A stretch of DNA of 64,000 nt from Candidatus Methanomethylophilaceae archaeon (lineage in GTDB: Archaea > Thermoplasmatota > Thermoplasmata > Methanomassiliicoccales > Methanomethylophilaceae): assembly GCA_944322255.1 (NCBI GenBank), contig CALUOK010000009.1, positions 1 to 64,000 on the forward strand. The letters are read 5' to 3'. Within the stretch, counting starts at the first letter, position 1. Every line of letters begins with the position of its first letter. Both the position numbers and the translations under genes were made by a program. Positions 44,913 through 54,518 of this stretch are shown in pieces. Below the pieces are notes generated by a model. That model saw nothing but the letters and a program-made list of their open reading frames with translations, was not told where the DNA came from and made no database searches.

Positions 44913-46901
44913 ATGGCCACCAGGGATGAAATCACCTCTATTGCGAGCACTGTCAAGGATTCGCTTCTTGATTCTTGGAGCGAAGGCGGCTGTTTCACAG
45001 ACGAGGACAAAATGAGGAACAAGGGGATGATGTCCGAAGCTATCGGACTTACATCCATGCTTTTGATAGGAGTTTCATTCGATGATGAACCATCGTTTTG
45101 GAACGACAGCGATAAGGCGAAGTATTCAGAGATTGTCGCCAACTGTGTGGATTATCTTTACTCCGAGGTCTCCAACAAAGGATTCACCGCGGAACCGTTG
45201 GTAACGGCAAAGGCATCCTCTATGCTGTTCAATAAAGATTCTGGATATGTGGATGCCATCACATGGGTCCTTTCATCCATGATTCTGACGCGGTACTCCC
45301 AGAGAAAGGGCATAATCGAGATCTCACAGCAGACAAAGGAGCAGATGATGGAGCTGATTGCCAAAGCCTTCGGCATGCTTCTCAGCTCCCAGCGTGATGA
45401 CGGAACATGGGGATTCATGACCGATCCGAAATCCAAGATCGCCATCTACTTCACATATTCGGCAAATGCGACGATTGCAGACTTCTTCGACTACATCGTG
45501 GGGGAGATCGAGAGTGTCGAAGTGGACTCCGAGAAGGCGGGTTTCCAGTACAGGGACGAGGAGGTCTTGGACTACCTCAATTCCTCCCTGGGGTACGATG
45601 TGGAGGTCCGTGCCTCAGAAGCCAGGAGGAAGACGGCGATATGGTTGGTCCGTGAATGCATCCCGTTGCTCTCGAAGTTATCCGAATGCATATACAAGGA
45701 GGGCCAGGACTACTCGGACATAGGGATATGGGAGCAGCGCGCACGCATCAACGACGAGTATTACGACGATGTGAACTTCATTCAGCTCTACTACGTGTAC
45801 TACATAGTAGACATGCTCACGCTGACATATTCCGATGATGTCTTCAAGGAGATCATCGCAGATCCTGAGAAACTGAAGGACCTGGCCTCGAAGTACGCAA
45901 CGCGTATGCCGAAGCCGGAAATCAGATACTTCTTCAAGGAGATTCCCCCGTCCGAGCTGTACGAACAGATGTACAAGGCGATCATAGAGCAGTCCATCCA
46001 AGCTGCCAGAAACAACTTCATGATAGCTTCCAGGACCGGTAACGAGTTCTGGAGCAGCGAACAATCCGAGCTGAGGGTCCAATGGGACCATGAGGATGAG
46101 GACGTTCACTACAACATCCAGGGTGCACTGAACAAAGCGCGTGACATCACAGATCCCGCACTCGTACCCATGTCGCTGAGAGCGAACACATGTTTCTGCT
46201 ACTACATCTCGAACGAGAAGGATTTCTCGCTGGATAGGTTGTATCAGATGATCATTGACTCCAGGGCCAAGGAAGACGATGGCGGATGCCGCATCAACCT
46301 CTGGGACGATATGAGCTACAACCTGCAGGTCACCGAACGTTGTATAGAGGCCATCGTGGACTACCATGATTACATCCTCAAGTTCGGAGAAGACGATGCA
46401 CAGGAGGTCACCAAACACGCTGAGGTCGCGCAGGTCATAAGAGAAGTCTCAAAATCCGATCTAGACCTGGCCGTTGAGAAGAAGATAGAGGAGTATCTCG
46501 CAGAGCACAATGTCTCCACCCCGGGCGTGAACTGCAGTGAGGCCCCTGTGGCCACGGCGACCATGTCCCAGGAGGCGTTCAACGAGATGGCAGAGTGCTA
46601 TCTCAGGGATCTTTTCGTGGACTTGGACAACGTCGGCGACATCTATTCCGCCTTCGACGAGGAGCATTTCCTCCGCAAACTTCTGGACGCATGGTGCAAA
46701 CTGAAGTCTCAGGCGTACATGAGGGAGATCAAGGAACAGCGCGATCTCGAACAGAAGGAGTACAGCACAGGTGTTGCCGAGAGGAACCTGGTCCACTTCC
46801 TGGATAAGAAGAGGAAACTGGACGTCCGTATGATCGACGATTACGAGGATACCCGTGCCGACCTCGTCGAGATTTACGAGAATATGAAGACACGCAGGTG
46901 A
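44913..46901 (+). CDS. Large uncharacterised protein with QW-like (alpha/alpha toroid) motif
   Basis: A 662-residue soluble helical protein with no certain family. Residues 158-168 (SSQRDDGTWGF) match the Q-x-x-D-G-x-W motif of squalene cyclase and prenyltransferase toroids; a weaker copy is near 454-490 (EDDGGCRINLWDDMSYNL, then TERCIEAIVDY). Helices with alternating Trp, Tyr and acidic residues fit such a barrel. The C-terminal third (about 490-662) is charged and may be coiled coil. It starts a four-gene unit with an ATPase, a TIR protein and a cysteine-cluster protein, 4 bases before the ATPase gene. Known toroid proteins include cyclases and sensors; its role here is unknown. Confidence 0.65.
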   Translation: MATRDEITSIASTVKDSLLDSWSEGGCFTDEDKMRNKGMMSEAIGLTSMLLIGVSFDDEPSFWNDSDKAKYSEIVANCVDYLYSEVSNKGFTAEPLVTAKASSMLFNKDSGYVDAITWVLSSMILTRYSQRKGIIEISQQTKEQMMELIAKAFGMLLSSQRDDGTWGFMTDPKSKIAIYFTYSANATIADFFDYIVGEIESVEVDSEKAGFQYRDEEVLDYLNSSLGYDVEVRASEARRKTAIWLVRECIPLLSKLSECIYKEGQDYSDIGIWEQRARINDEYYDDVNFIQLYYVYYIVDMLTLTYSDDVFKEIIADPEKLKDLASKYATRMPKPEIRYFFKEIPPSELYEQMYKAIIEQSIQAARNNFMIASRTGNEFWSSEQSELRVQWDHEDEDVHYNIQGALNKARDITDPALVPMSLRANTCFCYYISNEKDFSLDRLYQMIIDSRAKEDDGGCRINLWDDMSYNLQVTERCIEAIVDYHDYILKFGEDDAQEVTKHAEVAQVIREVSKSDLDLAVEKKIEEYLAEHNVSTPGVNCSEAPVATATMSQEAFNEMAECYLRDLFVDLDNVGDIYSAFDEEHFLRKLLDAWCKLKSQAYMREIKEQRDLEQKEYSTGVAERNLVHFLDKKRKLDVRMIDDYEDTRADLVEIYENMKTRR

Positions 46902-46905
46902 TCTC

Positions 46906-48171
46906 ATGGTCCAGTGCTACACATTCTACTCCTACAAGGGAGGTTCGGGTCGTTCCACTACACTCCTAAACACGGTCAAGTGTCTCATAAAGGATCTCGA
47001 TGCCAATCCGGAGCATCCCATCCTCGTCGTGGATGCCGATCTGGAAAGCGCCGGACTCACATACTACTTCGGTTTTCAGGACAAATTCAAAGGTACCCTC
47101 AACACGGGGTCGGTCCTCAGTTCATACGAAGCTGTGTTCCAGAGCGATATGAGGGATGTCGTGTTCTCTCTGAAGAGACCGAACGACAAGCTCTACACCT
47201 GCAAAGGCTCGGAAGCATGGGGCGATCTGCAGAAACTCGATGCGAAGGATCCGTCCGGTGGTAGGAAGATCTCAGATGTGTTCAGCGGAATAAAGCTGTC
47301 CGGTAGGCACATCAGGATGCTCCGCAACATCATCGACGCCACGCTTCACAACAACAACAGGTATTTCTCCCATGGCAAATCGATATGGTCCTTGGTCAAC
47401 GATCTCAAGAAGATCCTGGACTCGGACATGGACGATGCGAAGAAATCCGAGGCCCTGTCTGATGCTGTGGTGCAGTTCCTTCCCGCGATATCGTACATGG
47501 ATGTGTCCAAGTACTTCTGTGATGCCGACTCTCCGCTCGATTCCGGGACCGTAAGATTCCTGGGGACGGATGTGAGCAACGAGTCCAGGGTCACAAGGGC
47601 TGATGCAGAGGGGTCCATCTCCAGATTCCTTGATCTATGTGATTCATACGGCTACAGGGCAGTCGTATTCGACAGCGGTGCCGGAACCCAGGCAAGCGCT
47701 TACGTGCTGCACAGTGCATCAGACGTCATAGTGTACTGCATGCGTCCGACGTTGCAGTTCATAGACGGTACCTGGGACAACCTCTACAGATTCCAGGAGA
47801 TCCTGAGAAGCAATCTGAACGACGATCCCGAGAAGAAGAAGGTAATCCTGTTCCCCAACGCGGTTCCCGACGTCTCGGAGAGTGAAAAGCCGTTTTGCGA
47901 TTACAGCTTCAGATACATAGCCGATATGGCGGACACGTTCAGAGAGTTCGTGGACAGCACCTTCTGCACATACGATGAGTGTCTGCATGAAGTCCCCCTG
48001 TTCAAGTGGCGTGAGAAGATCCTCGGATGCACCGACTACCATGATTCAGCCAACATTCCCGAACTGTCTGAGGCAGTCCGGAAGTACTCCTTCGAGAAAG
48101 AGATCGGAGACCTTGAGAGATACACCAAGGTGTATTCGAAGCTGGCCGAACGCCTGATACACAACGCGTGA
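46906..48171 (+). CDS. KGGxGR-motif MinD/ParA-like ATPase
   Basis: A 421-residue P-loop ATPase. The deviant Walker A reads SYKGGSGRSTTLLN (residues 9-22), with the signature lysine at 11 and Arg16 where ParA/MinD have Lys. Walker A' is VVDADLESAGLTYYFG (43-58) and the later strand VVFDSGAGTQ has the Walker B aspartate. Between them lies an insertion of about 150 residues. ATPases of this KGGVGR variant type are associated with TIR and other conflict-system genes. It is 4 bases from the genes on either side, so complex formation is likely. No DNA-segregation partner (ParB, centromere repeats) is seen. Confidence 0.82.
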   Translation: MVQCYTFYSYKGGSGRSTTLLNTVKCLIKDLDANPEHPILVVDADLESAGLTYYFGFQDKFKGTLNTGSVLSSYEAVFQSDMRDVVFSLKRPNDKLYTCKGSEAWGDLQKLDAKDPSGGRKISDVFSGIKLSGRHIRMLRNIIDATLHNNNRYFSHGKSIWSLVNDLKKILDSDMDDAKKSEALSDAVVQFLPAISYMDVSKYFCDADSPLDSGTVRFLGTDVSNESRVTRADAEGSISRFLDLCDSYGYRAVVFDSGAGTQASAYVLHSASDVIVYCMRPTLQFIDGTWDNLYRFQEILRSNLNDDPEKKKVILFPNAVPDVSESEKPFCDYSFRYIADMADTFREFVDSTFCTYDECLHEVPLFKWREKILGCTDYHDSANIPELSEAVRKYSFEKEIGDLERYTKVYSKLAERLIHNA

Positions 48172-48175
48172 TGAC

Positions 48176-50755
48176 ATGGCATCCCTGTATGACACAATCG
48201 CAGACAGGAATCTGGTCACACCATCTCTCTCCAGACTCCTTTTCGGTGATTCGAAATCGAGATCCGCGGTGCTCAAGCAGACCCTGTCGCTGCCCAAGAC
48301 CATGCACGAGGTCTGTCTGTTCTATTCGTCGCTGATACAGATGAATCTGCTCAAGACGGCTTTCGACAGGGACTCGAAGGTAATGGACCTCTGCGATGAC
48401 CGCTTGGCAAGGACTATCGGTGCCATCTGGGGTGGGGGAGGCACCGACCTCTCAGAGGACATGAGGGTCTTTTCATTCCTCAGGGACTGCATATCGACCG
48501 GTGTCCTCCCGGGTGCGTTCAACGAGGATTCCGAAACGATGATCGGACGTGCCAATGCCTATTACAACACGTTCACGAGAAACGGCATGATGATGAATGT
48601 GGAGGACTGCAAAGCGGATTTCATCGGACTCATCGAGTCCATGCCGATGTTGGCTAAGATCGGATATGATGAGGAGCTGCAGTGTCTCGTCTCCGATGCG
48701 GGCTACTCCATGCCACTCTCTCCGTTTTTCACGATGACCGGTGATGGCCTGTACATCACGACATCCGTTGTTCGTGGAGAACAGAACAACAGTCTCAGGC
48801 TCAAGCAGGTCAAGTACAATTCGACGGACATCCGGGCAGTTCGCAGGAAGGAGGATCTCTGTGTCGCCAACGACGAGTATCTCCATGCACTGTGCCTGGC
48901 TTTCGGTATAGACACGTATTGGTATCCTCAGGAGGAATATCTGGGCACATGCATGTTCGTCGTCCGGTTGTCGGAGGTCCTGTCCAAGGCCGTTCTCAAC
49001 AATCTCCGTAACGACCTAGGTGTCCTGAGTCAGATAAACGGCCCCCTCAAAGGCTACTTCCATGGAAACGCCGACATGGTGAGGACCATCAACAATGTGG
49101 GATACCCGATAGACGGCAACGGTCACGGCAATGGGAACAAGCAGGCACTGCAGAACCTGTTCATGGGGCTGATCATCACATACGGCGCTTTCGTCACCAC
49201 ACACAATCTCATCTTGGAGAACAACGTGCTTGACAAGCTCGGAGATTCGGATCCCAATAAGACGACGATCAACCGGGACAGAGCGAAGGTGATCTTCGAG
49301 GACATCGTCAAGGTGATAGTCGAATCAGGATACTCTTCGGGAGATGCAGAGAAGGAGGTGGCTCTGTGCTACTCCCGTATCGACGCGCATCTGGCCCAGC
49401 TCGCCCGCATTGTTCCTCCGGGTTCCGCGTCGTACCTGGTCAGAAAGGATCACATCTGCGCCGAACAGAAGGCGGCCACGGTGTTGGAGTTGCTCGGTCT
49501 CCAGAATTCGGACCTTTTCGCAGACAAGGAATCCATGCTGTCCGTACGTGACTATTTTGACATGCTCATAAACAACAGTGTGCCTCTCGATGAGATGATC
49601 CGGGGCATAACACGGTTCCTGATCGCGTTCTACTCCAGGTTCGGGGGAGAGCATGGTGAGATCAGGGACGATTCCGATCCTGTCGAATGCTTGGAGACGT
49701 TCAGGGACTTCTGCATCTCCACCGAAAAGACGTTGAACGATGTCGGTTCGAACGTGATAAAGGAGCAGATCGGCCGCAACATCTGTGACATAGACATCCT
49801 CAACAACTACATCGAGAACTTCAGGAGAGTGGACAACTGGAAGGGGGACGGCGTCAGGACAATGAGTCGCGGCTACTTCTTCATCAGCTACGATCATGAC
49901 GATTCCGATTTCGTCAAGAGCTGTGTCAGACAGTGGAGGTCGATGGGGTTCAACATACACTTCGATGGCACCCAGTTCGAAGCCGGAGACAACTGGTCCA
50001 CCCGCGCCATCGAGGAGATCAGAGGGGATGACTGCCAGGGCGTCATACTGTTCCTGAGCGAGTACTCCGCCACAAGCTCTCCCTGTTCGGAGGAGATCAA
50101 GGCCGCCCACAGTGTGGCTTCGAACAGATTCGACAACGACTACCGCAGAGTCAACCAGTTCCTCACGGTAATAAACATGGAGGAGACGCCCATAGGCCAG
50201 TGGACGGCGGATCTTCTGAGCACCTGCGAAGGCGAGGAGCTAGTCTGTGTGAACACCGTTCGCAGATACATCCACGAGGACAAGATCTTCATCAGTCGCT
50301 ACGATACGAACATGATCAACACGGTGGCGGGGGTCATGGACACCCGGAACACCGAGAAGCTAAGCAGGACTCTGGATCTGGACACGATGTCCGAAGCCGA
50401 GTATGCGTTCGCCTCGTATCTCGCATTCCTAAAGACAGGGAAGTTCTGGAGATTCACCAGCGACCAGTCGGAGGAAATGAGAGCGGTGTTCGATGCGGGA
50501 TGGTCAGACACCAACCATTGCGTCTATCCGCTCACGGTATCCGTCAAGGAAGCCAGGATCAAGAGGGACAGCGTGACCATCCTCGGATACGAAGTGCTGA
50601 ACGGGAAGAGCGACATGTCCGAAGGACGTGTGATGATATCTTCGGACTCGATAAAGACGGGAGACTACTACTGCATACCGGACATCCGCAGTTGCGGGGA
50701 GTGCGGGGAGTGGATGGTCAATCCTCTTCTGGTGTCGTTCGAGAGCATCAGGTGA
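48176..50755 (+). CDS. Multidomain protein with internal TIR domain
   Basis: An 859-residue soluble protein. Residues 1-560 are not recognised; they are mixed alpha/beta with a Gly/Asn-rich stretch (GYPIDGNGHGNGNK, about 305-318). Residues about 566-700 form a TIR domain: GYFFISYDHDDSDFVKSCV (566-584), GFNIHFDGTQFEAGDNW, GVILFLSEYSATSSPCSEEI with candidate catalytic Glu639 or 640, and FLTVINME. Residues 700-859 are a further unknown region ending in CGECGEWMVNPLL. A TIR NADase embedded in a large sensor-like protein and coupled to an ATPase suggests a regulated effector. 4 bases after the ATPase gene. Confidence 0.75.
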   Translation: MASLYDTIADRNLVTPSLSRLLFGDSKSRSAVLKQTLSLPKTMHEVCLFYSSLIQMNLLKTAFDRDSKVMDLCDDRLARTIGAIWGGGGTDLSEDMRVFSFLRDCISTGVLPGAFNEDSETMIGRANAYYNTFTRNGMMMNVEDCKADFIGLIESMPMLAKIGYDEELQCLVSDAGYSMPLSPFFTMTGDGLYITTSVVRGEQNNSLRLKQVKYNSTDIRAVRRKEDLCVANDEYLHALCLAFGIDTYWYPQEEYLGTCMFVVRLSEVLSKAVLNNLRNDLGVLSQINGPLKGYFHGNADMVRTINNVGYPIDGNGHGNGNKQALQNLFMGLIITYGAFVTTHNLILENNVLDKLGDSDPNKTTINRDRAKVIFEDIVKVIVESGYSSGDAEKEVALCYSRIDAHLAQLARIVPPGSASYLVRKDHICAEQKAATVLELLGLQNSDLFADKESMLSVRDYFDMLINNSVPLDEMIRGITRFLIAFYSRFGGEHGEIRDDSDPVECLETFRDFCISTEKTLNDVGSNVIKEQIGRNICDIDILNNYIENFRRVDNWKGDGVRTMSRGYFFISYDHDDSDFVKSCVRQWRSMGFNIHFDGTQFEAGDNWSTRAIEEIRGDDCQGVILFLSEYSATSSPCSEEIKAAHSVASNRFDNDYRRVNQFLTVINMEETPIGQWTADLLSTCEGEELVCVNTVRRYIHEDKIFISRYDTNMINTVAGVMDTRNTEKLSRTLDLDTMSEAEYAFASYLAFLKTGKFWRFTSDQSEEMRAVFDAGWSDTNHCVYPLTVSVKEARIKRDSVTILGYEVLNGKSDMSEGRVMISSDSIKTGDYYCIPDIRSCGECGEWMVNPLLVSFESIR

Positions 50756-50759
50756 TTAT

Positions 50760-51242
50760 ATGGGCGACGGAGTCAGAATCGTCAACGGGAAGATCAATTT
50801 CGAGTGCAAGATGGAGTCTTGCAAGAACTGTTGCTGCGGAGTCTTCAAAGGGATAACAAACAGGCTGTCCAATGTCGACCACCGTCCGTTCGACGAAATC
50901 GTTCTTACTGAGGAGGATTATGAGAATCTGTATCGTTGCGGACGTTCGGATCTCATAGAGGAAGGCTACTCTGAACAGATGGGCAAGAAGTATTTCCGCA
51001 TGGCTCTGGAGGATGATGGATCCTGTAAGGCTCTTGTGGATGGGAAATGTTCCATCAATCAATACAAGCCGACGCTCTGCAGGGCATTCCCGTTCTACTT
51101 CGACATGTTCTCAGGTCTCTGTGCGGTCAATTGCGAAGGCTTCTCCGATGAACACATGACTGATCTGAAAGACAGTCTTCCATCCTTTGAAGCCGCCCGG
51201 AAGATGTACACGTTCTGGATCGACTTCTACTCAGACATATGA
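50760..51242 (+). CDS. YkgJ-type cysteine-cluster protein
   Basis: A 160-residue protein with the cysteine-cluster signature of the YkgJ/UPF0153 family: C16-x4-C21-x2-C24-C25-C26 (FECKMESCKNCCCGVF), then DGSCKALVDGKCSINQYKPTLCRAFPFYF. These proteins bind zinc or an iron-sulfur cluster; activity is unknown. The gene starts 4 bases after the TIR protein stop and ends the module. It may be a redox sensor or a metal-dependent modifying factor (inference). Confidence 0.8.
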   Translation: MGDGVRIVNGKINFECKMESCKNCCCGVFKGITNRLSNVDHRPFDEIVLTEEDYENLYRCGRSDLIEEGYSEQMGKKYFRMALEDDGSCKALVDGKCSINQYKPTLCRAFPFYFDMFSGLCAVNCEGFSDEHMTDLKDSLPSFEAARKMYTFWIDFYSDI

Positions 51243-51348
51243 GTGTGACCGCAGGTCTCCTATGCAGGGATAGATCTGTTTAGGAGTGTCTCACGCGCGC
51301 GTACAGAAACCAATCTAAACGATAAGGGGATACCATCGTCCGAGCAGC

Positions 51349-52641
51349 ATGTACTCCGAATCGCTTTCCAAAACCCTGGAGTCCCTCGGCGCGGTCGAGG
51401 GCACCAGGCTGTCCGTCTCGAGGGACGGCAGGACGTACGTCGGGACCCTCATGCCCCACCACGCGTTCAGCGGCCCGGACATAATCATCCTGAAGATGAA
51501 GTCCGGATACAACGTGGGTGTCAGGATCACCGATTCCACCGAGATCTCGGTCCTGGAGGCCCCCGTGGAGAGGGTCAAGCCCGAGACCGAGGTTGAGTTC
51601 AAGAAAGGCCTCCCCAAGCTGGTCCTTATCGGCACCGGAGGGACCATCGCGTCCTACGTCGACTACAGGACCGGGGCCGTCCACCCCGCGCTGTCCACCT
51701 CCGACATGGTCAACGCCGTCCCGGAGGTCAGGGAGATCGCCAACATCGACGCCAAGGTGCTCTTCTCCATCTTCTCGGAGAACATGAACGTGGAGCACTG
51801 GCAGGCACTGGCCAAGGCGGTCGCCGACGAGATCAACGACGGCGCCGACGGCATCATCATCCCCCACGGCACCGACACCATGGGCTACACCGCCGCCGCG
51901 CTGTCATTCATGCTCGGCGACGTGACCAAGCCCGTGGTCCTCGTGGGAGCGCAGAGGTCCTCGGACCGTCCGTCCTCCGACGCCAGCAGCAACCTCATGG
52001 CCTGCGCCAGGTTCTGCAGGGCCGGCAAGGCCGGAGTGTACGTGGTCATGCACGACACCCCCGGGGACGACTCCTTCGCCGTCCACTTCGGGACCCGCGT
52101 CAGGAAGATGCACACCTCCCGCAGGGACGCCTTCCACAGCATCAACGCCCTCCCAGTCGCCCACCTGGACAAGGACGGAAAGATCACATTCAACACCGAG
52201 CTGCCCGACGCCTCCGACGAGAGGGCCGTCGCCAGCACCGACATGGAGAGGGCCTGCGTCCTGCTCCAGTACTACCCCGGCATGGACCCCGCCCTCTTCG
52301 AGGACATCTTCATGAGGTCCAAGGGAGTGGTCATCGCCGGGTCCGGTCTGGGACACGTGAACGAGAACATGATTCCGCTGATCAGGAGGGCCTGTGACAA
52401 CGGCACCGTGGTCGTCATGACCAGCCAGTGCCTCAACGGAAGGACCAACCTCAACGTGTACAACACCGGAAGGGACATGCTGAACGCCGGCGTCGTCACC
52501 GTGTACGACATGCTGCCCGAGACCGCCTACGTCAAGCTGATGTGGGCCCTGGCCAACTCCTCGTCCCTCGAGGAGGCCAGGGACGTGATGAGGGTCCCGC
52601 TCGCCAACGAGCTGTCCGACAGGAGGACCATCGATGAGTGA
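51349..52641 (+). CDS. gatD: Glu-tRNA(Gln) amidotransferase subunit D
   Basis: A 430-residue asparaginase-like subunit that releases ammonia for the archaeal GatDE pathway, which converts Glu-tRNA(Gln) to Gln-tRNA(Gln). The N-terminal GatD-specific beta domain (about 1-75) precedes the asparaginase fold with LIGTGGTIASYVDY, HGTDTMGYTAAAL and VLVGAQRSSDRPSSDA. The presence of GatDE implies there is no GlnRS. It overlaps gatE by 8 bases. Confidence 0.96.
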   Translation: MYSESLSKTLESLGAVEGTRLSVSRDGRTYVGTLMPHHAFSGPDIIILKMKSGYNVGVRITDSTEISVLEAPVERVKPETEVEFKKGLPKLVLIGTGGTIASYVDYRTGAVHPALSTSDMVNAVPEVREIANIDAKVLFSIFSENMNVEHWQALAKAVADEINDGADGIIIPHGTDTMGYTAAALSFMLGDVTKPVVLVGAQRSSDRPSSDASSNLMACARFCRAGKAGVYVVMHDTPGDDSFAVHFGTRVRKMHTSRRDAFHSINALPVAHLDKDGKITFNTELPDASDERAVASTDMERACVLLQYYPGMDPALFEDIFMRSKGVVIAGSGLGHVNENMIPLIRRACDNGTVVVMTSQCLNGRTNLNVYNTGRDMLNAGVVTVYDMLPETAYVKLMWALANSSSLEEARDVMRVPLANELSDRRTIDE

Positions 52642-54505
52642 AGACTACGAGATGATGTGCGGTATCGAGATCCACCAGCAGCTCGACACCAAGAAGCTGT
52701 TCTGCTCCTGCGACAGCCACCTGTGCGACGACGGGCAGGGAGCCTACTTCAGGAGGCTCAGGCCCACCACCAGCGAGATGGGCGAGGTCGACAGGGCCGC
52801 GCTGGCACAGTTCCAGAGGCACTCCGGCTACAGGTACCAGTGCTGCAAGGGCACCACCTGCCTGGTGGAGCTGGACGAGGAGCCTCCCCACGACGTCAAC
52901 CCCGACGCGATGCAGATCGCGCTCACCTTCTCCGAGATGCTCGGAGCCAACATAATCGACGAGATCCACTTCATGAGGAAGATCGTGGTGGACGGATCCA
53001 ACACCTCCGGTTTCCAGAGGACCGCCCTCATCGCCACCGACGGCTCGGTGGACGTGGGCGACAGGAAGATCTCCATCCTCTCCGTGTGCCTGGAGGAGGA
53101 CGCCGCCAGGAAGGTGGAGACCACCAAGAACGACGAGGTCCTCTACAGGCTGGACCGCCTGGGCATCCCGCTGATCGAGGTCGCCACCGGCCCCGACATG
53201 CGCACCCCCGAGGAGGTCATGGAGGTCGCGTACCGCCTGGGCACCCTGCTCAGGGCCACCAGGAGGGTGAAGAGGGGTATCGGCACGATCCGCCAGGACC
53301 TGAACATCTCGATCCCGGGAGGCGCCCGCATCGAGCTGAAGGGCGTAGGGGAGCTGAAGATGATACCCGACTACGTCAGGAACGAGGTCAACAGGCAGAG
53401 GATGCTCATCAGAATCAAGGGCATACTGAACGACAGGGGCGTGCAGCCCGCGGAGTTCGAGCCCGTGGACGTTACCGACATCTTCGCCGACTGCGAGTCC
53501 AAGGTCATCAAGGGGGCCCTCGACGACAAGGGAAGGGTCATCGCCGTCAGGCTCCCGGGATTCGCCGGCATCATGAACGGTGACAACAAGACACTCAGGC
53601 TGGGGTCGGAGATGGCCCAGCGCGCACGCACCAAGGGCGTCAAGGGTATATTCCACTCCGACGAGCTGCCCAACTACGGCATCGAGCAGTCCTATGTGGA
53701 CAGGCTCAGGGAGTTCCTCGGCATGACCGGGGAGCATGACGCCTTCGTGATCTGCGCGGCGAGGGAGAAGAAGGCCACGGACGCCCTCGAGGCGGCGGTC
53801 GTGAGGGCCAACGAGGCCCTTGTCGGCGTCCCCGAAGAGACAAGGGACCCGCTCCCCGACGGCACCACGAAGTACTCCAGGCCTCTGCCCGGAGCCGCGA
53901 GGATGTATCCCGAGACCGATGTCCCCCCGACCCCGATCACGGACGAGAGGATGCAGGACATCAGGGACAACATGCCCGAGTTCCCGGAGCAGATCGAGGC
54001 CAGGCTGGTCAACGACTACGGCATAAACGCTCAGCAGGCCAGGCAGATCGTCAGGCAGAGCAACGACGAGCTCTTCGAGAAGATCGCCGCTGACAGGGCG
54101 ATGGCCCCGGTGGCCGCGACCATGTTCCTGAACACCTACGGCGAGCTGGAGCACGACGGCATCGATGTGGGCGTCTTCACCGACGACGCGATCCTCGGCG
54201 TGTTCGCCATGCTGAAGGAGGGGCGCTTCGCCAAGGAGGCCCTCCCAGCGCTGCTCAGGGAGATGGCGGTCGGCACATCCGCCGAAGATGCGATCAAGAA
54301 GCTCGGTCTGGAGGCCATGGATTCGGACGAGGCCGCCAAGGTCATAGAGCAGATTGTCAACGAGCGCGCCGACTTCGTCAGGTCCAAGGGCATGGGGGCC
54401 ATCGGTCCCCTCATGGGTCCCGTCATGGGCGCCCTCAGGGGAAAGGTCGACGGTAAGCAGGCCAACGAGCTGCTGACGGCCGCGATCAAGAAGCTCCTGG
54501 GCTGA
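52634..54505 (+). CDS. gatE: Glu-tRNA(Gln) amidotransferase subunit E
   Basis: A 623-residue GatB-like subunit that phosphorylates and amidates Glu-tRNA(Gln). Seen: MCGIEIHQQLDTKKLFCSC at the N-terminus (zinc site with CDSHLCDD), EVATGPDMRTPEEV, TIRQDLNISIPGGARIELKGV, and the GatE-specific AspRS-like insertion (IIKGALDDKGRVIAVRLPGFAG ... HDAFVICA). The YqeY-type helical tail domain ends the protein. Length is typical. Followed by a hairpin terminator. Confidence 0.96.
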   Translation: MSEDYEMMCGIEIHQQLDTKKLFCSCDSHLCDDGQGAYFRRLRPTTSEMGEVDRAALAQFQRHSGYRYQCCKGTTCLVELDEEPPHDVNPDAMQIALTFSEMLGANIIDEIHFMRKIVVDGSNTSGFQRTALIATDGSVDVGDRKISILSVCLEEDAARKVETTKNDEVLYRLDRLGIPLIEVATGPDMRTPEEVMEVAYRLGTLLRATRRVKRGIGTIRQDLNISIPGGARIELKGVGELKMIPDYVRNEVNRQRMLIRIKGILNDRGVQPAEFEPVDVTDIFADCESKVIKGALDDKGRVIAVRLPGFAGIMNGDNKTLRLGSEMAQRARTKGVKGIFHSDELPNYGIEQSYVDRLREFLGMTGEHDAFVICAAREKKATDALEAAVVRANEALVGVPEETRDPLPDGTTKYSRPLPGAARMYPETDVPPTPITDERMQDIRDNMPEFPEQIEARLVNDYGINAQQARQIVRQSNDELFEKIAADRAMAPVAATMFLNTYGELEHDGIDVGVFTDDAILGVFAMLKEGRFAKEALPALLREMAVGTSAEDAIKKLGLEAMDSDEAAKVIEQIVNERADFVRSKGMGAIGPLMGPVMGALRGKVDGKQANELLTAAIKKLLG

Positions 54506-54518
54506 CAGAATCCATTTA

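Noticed and set aside
46906-48171. Plasmid or chromosome partition ParA
   Set aside because: No ParB gene or repeated centromere sites nearby; the KGGxGR variant and the TIR neighbour fit a conflict-type ATPase better.
36042-51242. Prophage
   Set aside because: No capsid, terminase, portal or tail genes; the only recombinase is 33 kb away at 1739-2707.
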